Shown here in pieces: positions 7,160 to 10,904 of a stretch of DNA of 10,904 bases. Below the pieces are notes generated by a model. It had not been told where the DNA came from and ran no database searches. It worked only from the letters and a program-made list of their open reading frames with translations. The first letter of the stretch is position 1. The number at the start of each line of letters is the position of its first letter. A program made the position numbers and the translations under genes. Source of the stretch: an uncultured Planctomycetota bacterium (GTDB lineage Bacteria; Planctomycetota; Planctomycetia; Pirellulales; Thermoguttaceae). The DNA is taken from assembly GCA_902797455.1 (NCBI GenBank), contig CADBTE010000219.1, positions 1-10,904 of the forward strand. The letters run 5' to 3'.

Positions 7160-7726
7160 TCACTTCGAACGGCCGAGGAACTCGCCGGTACGGGTATCGA
7201 TCTTAATGATCTCGCCGTTTTCGAGGTACTCGGGAACCATCACGGAAAGTCCGGTCTCGACTTTGGCCGGCTTGCTGCGGCTGGTCGCCGAGTTTCCGCG
7301 GGCGGCCGGATCACACTCGACAACCTTCAGATCGACGGCGGCCGGCAGGTCGATGGCGACGCAGCGTTCCTCGTAGATCAGGGCGTAGATACCGTCCAGC
7401 CCGTCGGTGACATACTGCATCTCGTTGGCGACATCCTCTTTGGCGATGGCGTAGTCGTTGTAGTCTTCTTTGTCCATGAAGTGGACATCGCTTCCGTCGG
7501 CGTAGCTGAACGAGACCGCCCGCTTGCGGAAGTCGGCGTCTTCGAACATATCGGTCCCTTTGGTCTTCAGATCGACCTTGTCTTTGGTGATCAGATTCCG
7601 GCAGCGGAACTTATAGAGGGTCGCCGCGCCGCGGGCCGAGGGGGTTTGAACCTGAACGTTTTCGACAATGACGGGCTGACCATTTTGGACAATAATGTCT
7701 CCTCGTTTCATATCTTTCGCGATCAT
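7160..7726 (-). CDS. efp: Elongation factor P, YeiP/EfpL-type
   Basis: EF-P-family proteins bind the ribosome near the E site and relieve stalling at proline-rich motifs. This 188-residue protein has the three beta-barrel domains of the family. Several stretches match the E. coli paralogue YeiP (EfpL) as I remember it: TPSARGAATLYK (28-39), HFMDKEDYNDY (82-92), DLPAAVDLKVVE (125-136) and SVMVPEYL (159-166). The loop tip that carries a modified lysine in canonical E. coli EF-P here holds Arg32 in the context SARGA. That predicts a factor that does not need EpmA-type lysylation, which is family inference. The start is ATG 7726 with AAAGGAG 11 nt upstream. It leads an efp-holA pair and diverges from asnA. 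Confidence 0.93.
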   Translation of the reverse strand: MIAKDMKRGDIIVQNGQPVIVENVQVQTPSARGAATLYKFRCRNLITKDKVDLKTKGTDMFEDADFRKRAVSFSYADGSDVHFMDKEDYNDYAIAKEDVANEMQYVTDGLDGIYALIYEERCVAIDLPAAVDLKVVECDPAARGNSATSRSKPAKVETGLSVMVPEYLENGEIIKIDTRTGEFLGRSK

Positions 7727-7826
7727 TGGAACCGAAACTCCTTTTCTCTGTGTTGTTTTTAAGGAATTACCCCCCTATCGGCTTATAAGACGCCCGGCGC
7801 TGTTAAGGCCAACAGGGTACGGGAGA

Positions 7827-7855
7827 ATTATACAGGGAAAACGCCGGGTAAAAAA
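7827..7855 (-). promoter_or_regulatory. Candidate efp promoter
   Basis: A consensus TATAAT on the minus strand (7827-7832) is preceded at 17 bp by TTTTTT (7850-7855), or at 16 bp by TTTTTA. The -10 box is perfect and the -35 box poor. Transcription would start near 7820, giving efp a leader of about 95 nt. Confidence 0.5.
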
Positions 7856-7922
7856 GGGTTCTGCCCCCCCCGCCCTCTTCCTCCCGCGCGAAAAGAAAGA
7901 AAAACCCGGGCGGAAACTCAAA

Positions 7923-7950
7923 TTGTCAATTCCCGCTATAGGGGTATAAT
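7923..7950 (+). promoter_or_regulatory. Near-consensus promoter of asnA
   Basis: TTGTCA (7923-7928, 5 of 6 consensus) and TATAAT (7945-7950, 6 of 6) are separated by 16 bp. Transcription should start near 7957, giving a leader of about 67 nt before the asnA ATG. This is the best promoter match in the window. Confidence 0.75.
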
Positions 7951-7954
7951 CGGG

Positions 7955-7965
7955 AGGAAGTTCCT
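7955..7965. repeat. 11-bp palindrome at predicted asnA start site
   Basis: AGGAA-G-TTCCT is a perfect inverted repeat with 5-bp arms, centred 10 bp past the -10 box and therefore over the predicted transcription start. It could be a repressor site or chance; short palindromes like this are common. Confidence 0.35.
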
Positions 7966-8023
7966 TGCGTGTTCCATCCGTAGAGTCTACCTTTAAGGCA
8001 CCCATTAACAAGGAAACGAAACG

Positions 8024-9058
8024 ATGAAACTGATTGTTCCCTCTGGTTACACTGCGACGCTTGTCCCCGATATGATGGAGCAGGCTATTCTTCTGATCAA
8101 AGAAGAGTTTCAGATTCGGCTGGCCCGTTCGCTGAACCTGCGCCGCGTCACCGCGCCGCTTTTTGTTCTTTCCGGAACAGGGATCAACGACGATCTCAAC
8201 GGTATTGAGCGGGCGGTTTCCTTCCCCATCAAAGATATGGCCGAACGGCGCGCCGAAGTGGTTCATTCTCTGGCCAAGTGGAAACGGATGAAACTCGGCG
8301 ACTATGCCATTCCCGTCGGTTACGGCCTCTATACCGATATGAACGCCATCCGCGCCGATGAGGAGCTCGACAATCTCCACTCGCTCTATGTCGATCAGTG
8401 GGACTGGGAAAGGACAATCGGCCCAAACGATCGAACCCTCGGCTTTTTGTGTTCAATCGTCGAGACGATCTACTCCGCGGTGCGTCAAACCGAAGAGATA
8501 GTCTATCTTCACTATCCCCACATCAAGCCGGCCCTTCCCGAGAAGATTACCTTCGTTCATACCGAAGATCTTCAGCGCGAGATGCCCGATTTGACCCCTT
8601 CCGAGCGTGAGGCGGTGGTGACCAAAAAGTATGGTGCCGTTTTCCTGATCGGTATCGGCGGACGGCTGGCCGACGGCAAAAAGCATGACGGCCGCGCCCC
8701 TGACTACGATGATTGGTCCACCGAGTCGAAGCCCGGATATCACGGACTCAACGGCGACATCATTCTTTGGAATAGTGTTTTGAACTGCCCGTTCGAGATC
8801 TCCTCGATGGGGATCCGGGTGGACCGTGCGGCGCTGGAGCGCCAGCTTGACCTGGAAAACTGCCCCCAGCGCCGCGATCTGATGTTCCATCGGGCGCTGT
8901 TATCCGGCGATCTTCCGCTTTCGATCGGCGGAGGAATCGGTCAGTCGCGGCTGTGCATGTACTACCTGCGCTGTGCCCATATCGGGGAAGTCCAGGTCTC
9001 GATCTGGCCGGAGCAGATGATCGAATCGGCCGCCAAAGGCGGGGTGATTTTGCGTTAG
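8024..9058 (+). CDS. asnA: Aspartate--ammonia ligase (asparagine synthetase A)
   Basis: AsnA makes asparagine from aspartate, ammonia and ATP in the cytoplasm, through an aspartyl-AMP intermediate; its fold is related to class II aminoacyl-tRNA synthetases. The 344-residue protein (E. coli 330) has all long family motifs: VVHSLAKWKR (79-88), GLYTDMNAIR (101-110), LYVDQWDWER (121-130), AVFLIGIGG (205-213), RAPDYDDWST (224-233), GLNGDIILWN (241-250), FEISSMGIRVD (257-267) and SIGGGIGQSRL (300-310). The start is ATG 8024 with AAGGAA 8 nt upstream. It stands alone between its own promoter and a strong terminator. No asnC-like regulator is adjacent, unlike in E. coli. asnA is patchy among bacteria, so horizontal gain is possible, but its base composition looks like that of its neighbours. 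Confidence 0.97.
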   Translation: MKLIVPSGYTATLVPDMMEQAILLIKEEFQIRLARSLNLRRVTAPLFVLSGTGINDDLNGIERAVSFPIKDMAERRAEVVHSLAKWKRMKLGDYAIPVGYGLYTDMNAIRADEELDNLHSLYVDQWDWERTIGPNDRTLGFLCSIVETIYSAVRQTEEIVYLHYPHIKPALPEKITFVHTEDLQREMPDLTPSEREAVVTKKYGAVFLIGIGGRLADGKKHDGRAPDYDDWSTESKPGYHGLNGDIILWNSVLNCPFEISSMGIRVDRAALERQLDLENCPQRRDLMFHRALLSGDLPLSIGGGIGQSRLCMYYLRCAHIGEVQVSIWPEQMIESAAKGGVILR

Positions 9059-9063
9059 GCGAG

Positions 9064-9095
9064 AAAAAAAGCCCCCCGGATGGGGGGCTTTTTTA
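9064..9095. terminator. Bidirectional terminator between asnA and the hydrolase gene
   Basis: GCCCCCC (9071-9077) pairs with GGGGGGC (9082-9088) around a GGAT loop. The stem is extended by six A-T pairs (9065-9070 with 9089-9094). The T run after the stem serves asnA; the A run before it becomes a seven-T tail on the minus strand for the convergent hydrolase gene. It begins 6 bp after the asnA stop and is about 117 bp downstream of the hydrolase stop. Confidence 0.93.
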
Positions 9096-9211
9096 TTCCC
9101 TGAACGACCGCATACGCCGCGAAGGGACAACACAGACAGTTTCTCCTCTCAACCCTCGCGAAGGGGGAGAAGTTACACCGCCGAGGTACATCAAACCGGT
9201 ATTCTTCTGGC

Positions 9212-10159
9212 TTAGAAGCCGAACTCTTTGAGGAATTCCATCGCTTTTTCCATCAGCTCCCTGGGATTCCCCAGTGTTTTGATATCATGGACGCCGTCGT
9301 TTGTCACACAGAACCGTGACGGAACCCCGGCGTTGCGCAGCTCGTCGTAGAGCGCCGCGCTTTGGCTCAAGGGAACGACCGAGTCGTCGGTCCCGTGGAA
9401 GATCAGGGTTGGGGAGAATTCCGGACAGACATAGAAAGCCGGCGAGAACTTCACGGCCCGATTCCATTCTTCCTCCGAAAGCTTTTTGGGGTAGGTGGGG
9501 ATTCCCTCCGGATCGATCTGGATGGCATGATAAATGCATTCGGGGACACTCTTGAGCCAGTGACCCGCCACAAAATCGGTCGGGCCGAAGAAGTCGATCA
9601 CCACCTGAACCTGACCCGATTGATCGAGGTTCTCGCCGACGTCAAACGGGCTGATGCTATCGGGAATCCCGAGGCACAGCGACAGGTGTCCTCCGGAGGA
9701 GGCGCCGGAAGCGGCAAAGCGGTCCTTATCCAGGCCATACTCATCGGCGTGGGCGCGCAAGAAACGGACCGCGGCGCGAACATCCTCGATCTGCGAGGGG
9801 AACCTGACGGTCTGTAAACTTCGGTGGCTGATACTGGCCACCGCGTAACCTTGCTGAACCGGGTTGACCAGGGTCCAGACCCCTCCATTGCCCGGAGCGC
9901 CGCTGTACCAGCAGCCGCTGTCGATATACAGAAGGGTCGGGCATTTTTCGACGGGCTCACCGTTCTTTGTCGGAAGGAAGAGATTCAGGCAGATATCTTG
10001 ACCGTCGACACTCTTGTAGACGATGTTCGGGATCTCTTTGACCTCGTAACCGGGATCAGCGTTATCGTCGGCCCGGCAAAAGGGGAGAAAGACAAAGGCC
10101 GCCCCAAGCAAAAGAAGGACCGAGGCGCGGCCGAGAAATTGTTGAGTGAGTCGATTCAT
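9212..10159 (-). CDS. Secreted alpha/beta hydrolase (esterase-like)
   Basis: This is a 315-residue exported serine hydrolase, probably an esterase or acyl-deacetylating enzyme. Residues 1-30 form a Sec-type signal peptide: NRLTQQFLGR, a hydrophobic core (about 13-27), and a likely cut after CRA30. LPFC is not a good lipobox, so I do not call a lipoprotein. The nucleophile elbow is GASSG (152-156, Ser154), the acid is probably Asp259 in HGTDDSVVP (255-263), and the base His291 in GVHD. DVRAAVRFLRAHADEYGLD (126-144) is typical of the esterase/lipase and BD-FAE-like branch. The oxyanion motif, usually HGGGW, reads DSGCW (80-84) here. The start is ATG 10159 with AAGGAG 8 nt upstream; a longer frame starting at 10249 would bury the signal peptide. 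Substrate unknown. Confidence 0.87.
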   Translation of the reverse strand: MNRLTQQFLGRASVLLLLGAAFVFLPFCRADDNADPGYEVKEIPNIVYKSVDGQDICLNLFLPTKNGEPVEKCPTLLYIDSGCWYSGAPGNGGVWTLVNPVQQGYAVASISHRSLQTVRFPSQIEDVRAAVRFLRAHADEYGLDKDRFAASGASSGGHLSLCLGIPDSISPFDVGENLDQSGQVQVVIDFFGPTDFVAGHWLKSVPECIYHAIQIDPEGIPTYPKKLSEEEWNRAVKFSPAFYVCPEFSPTLIFHGTDDSVVPLSQSAALYDELRNAGVPSRFCVTNDGVHDIKTLGNPRELMEKAMEFLKEFGF

Positions 10160-10218
10160 TGGGAAATCTCCTTGAATGGATCCGATGTTTGCGGTAAAAA
10201 ACAGCATACTACGGGTGG

Positions 10219-10249
10219 ATTGTACTCCCCCGAAAAGATAATTCCACAA
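10219..10249 (-). promoter_or_regulatory. Weak candidate promoter of the hydrolase gene
   Basis: On the minus strand TTGTGG (10244-10249) precedes TACAAT (10219-10224) with a long 19-bp spacer. The boxes are fair but the spacing is poor. No better option was seen in the 109-bp spacer between the hydrolase gene and the flavoprotein gene. Confidence 0.25.
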
Positions 10250-10268
10250 GCGTACCGGAAATTTTACT

Positions 10269-10904
10269 GTGCCCCCTTCCCTTCCCCATCCGACGGATCA
10301 GTGCGACACGCTCATCATCGGCGGTTCGATGGCGGGGCTGTCGGCTGCTGTCCACACACCCCGCGGCCGGAAGGTCATCCTGCTTGAGAAAAACGCCGTC
10401 TGCGGCCGAAAACTTCTGGTCACAGGCGGCGGTCAGTGTAATTGTTCTCATCGAGGGACGGCCGAGGAACTGGCCCGGCACTACGGAGGGAAGGAGCGTT
10501 TTGTTCTGCCTGCCCTTTACGCCTTCGGCCCCGATTCCTTGGTACGGTCACTGTCCGCCGCCGGGGTGGCGGTGGAAACACGAAGCGATGGGAAGATCTT
10601 TCCTCGTTCCAAACAAAGCCGTCATGTCCGTGACGCGCTGGTTGCCCTGGCTCGCAAGCGAGGGGTGAGAATGATCACTTCCGCCCCGGTTCTCTCATGC
10701 CGTGTGAGTGAGGATGGGGACTTTTTGGTTTTGGCCTCCGGCATTGCGTATCGTTCGAAGCGGCTCATTCTGGCCGTTGGGGGGAAGGCTTTTCCTCAAA
10801 GCGGCTCGACGGGAGACGGTTTCATATGGGCGCGTGATTTTGGCCACACCATTGTCGAACCGACGCCGGCGCTCACCGCTGTTGAGACCGATCCTTTTCC
10901 GTAC
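10269..10904 (+). CDS. HI0933/BaiN-family FAD-dependent oxidoreductase, 3' end cut
   Basis: The first 212 codons of a flavoprotein of the HI0933/BaiN family are visible; the gene runs off the window. I see the dinucleotide-binding motif GGSMAG (18-23), LLEKNAVCGRKLLVTGGGQCN (38-58), KIFPRSKQS (109-117), and LAVGGKAFPQSGSTGDG (168-184), then the family's PTPALTAVE (198-206). Members are annotated as aminoacetone oxidase or NAD(P)/FAD-dependent oxidoreductase; the true substrate of this one is unknown. An in-frame stop lies at 10239-10241. The start is the GTG at 10269-10271 with GGAA 8 nt upstream; no earlier ATG, GTG or TTG fits. Two family signatures are altered: GGGRCN reads GGGQCN, and the helix after the first glycine motif (VHTPRGRK) appears about one residue short. 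It diverges from the hydrolase gene. Confidence 0.88.
   Translation, partial: MPPSLPHPTDQCDTLIIGGSMAGLSAAVHTPRGRKVILLEKNAVCGRKLLVTGGGQCNCSHRGTAEELARHYGGKERFVLPALYAFGPDSLVRSLSAAGVAVETRSDGKIFPRSKQSRHVRDALVALARKRGVRMITSAPVLSCRVSEDGDFLVLASGIAYRSKRLILAVGGKAFPQSGSTGDGFIWARDFGHTIVEPTPALTAVETDPFPY

Larger units (their letters stand above)
7727..8023. other. Divergent efp/asnA spacer
   Basis: This 297-bp spacer holds candidate promoters for both neighbours: a minus-strand TATAAT at 7827-7832 and a plus-strand promoter at 7923-7950. Between them, 7864-7885 is a C-rich pyrimidine tract with a run of eight C, followed by the purine-rich 7891-7905. CTTATAAG (7782-7789) is an 8-bp palindrome in the efp leader. 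I see no coding frame with a ribosome binding site and no tRNA. Confidence 0.6.

Noticed and set aside
7951..8023. Possible T-box or other riboswitch before asnA
   Set aside because: Some bacteria control asnA with a T-box, but the predicted leader is only about 67 nt and has no T-box sequence or terminator hairpin.
9141..9171. Imperfect hairpin TTCTCC/GGAGAA with inner CCCT/AGGG
   Set aside because: It has a six-base bulge on one side and no T run on either strand, so it does not look like a second terminator.
10031..10159. Lipoprotein signal in the hydrolase
   Set aside because: LPFC has Phe before the Cys, where a lipobox needs Gly, Ala or Ser, and a signal peptidase I cut after CRA is plausible.
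1..10904. An undescribed multi-gene system, defence island or mobile element
   Set aside because: All ten coding regions match known families with separate roles; there are no transposase, integrase, toxin, nuclease-effector or repeat-array signatures.

Overview
The window is about 10.9 kb of fairly GC-rich bacterial chromosome. It carries single-copy housekeeping genes in short units that change strand often, and I see no insertion sequence, phage gene, CRISPR array, tRNA or rRNA. Several traits suggest the PVC group, most likely Planctomycetota: an EF-P of the arginine-tipped YeiP/EfpL type, a Tat-exported sugar isomerase/epimerase, a secreted esterase-like hydrolase, and unlinked housekeeping genes. 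This placement is an inference at moderate confidence, because no phylogenetic marker was compared.

Layout, left to right. A thioredoxin reductase gene (trxB) leaves the left edge on the minus strand (1-803). It diverges from a plus-strand pair, the tRNA CCA-adding enzyme (cca, 1025-2464) and a LysR-type regulator (2461-3354), which overlap by an ATGA. The regulator converges on rimO (3358-4791, minus), the radical-SAM methylthiotransferase of ribosomal protein S12, with only 3 bp between the stop codons. Next on the minus strand is a Tat-signal sugar isomerase/epimerase (4935-5933) with its own sigma70-like promoter and intrinsic terminator. Upstream of it lies an efp-holA pair (7160-7726 and 6046-7116), encoding an EF-P-family translation factor and DNA polymerase III delta. 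A 297-bp divergent spacer separates efp from asnA (8024-9058, plus), the ammonia-dependent asparagine synthetase. asnA has a near-consensus promoter and ends at a strong hairpin that also serves the convergent gene, a secreted alpha/beta hydrolase (9212-10159, minus). A HI0933/BaiN-type flavoprotein (10269 onward, plus) runs off the right edge.

How the genes relate: cca, efp, rimO and asnA all feed translation (tRNA 3'-end maturation, rescue of proline stalls, ribosome modification, asparagine supply), holA belongs to replication and trxB to thiol redox balance. The two exported proteins are probably involved in carbohydrate or ester breakdown outside the cytoplasm. There is no sign that the genes form one dedicated system. 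The points most worth a second look are the arginine-tipped EF-P, a 25-residue insertion in TrxB, altered signature motifs in the hydrolase and the flavoprotein, the cca-coupled LysR gene, and a small palindrome at the predicted asnA transcription start. I found no convincing undescribed multi-gene system.
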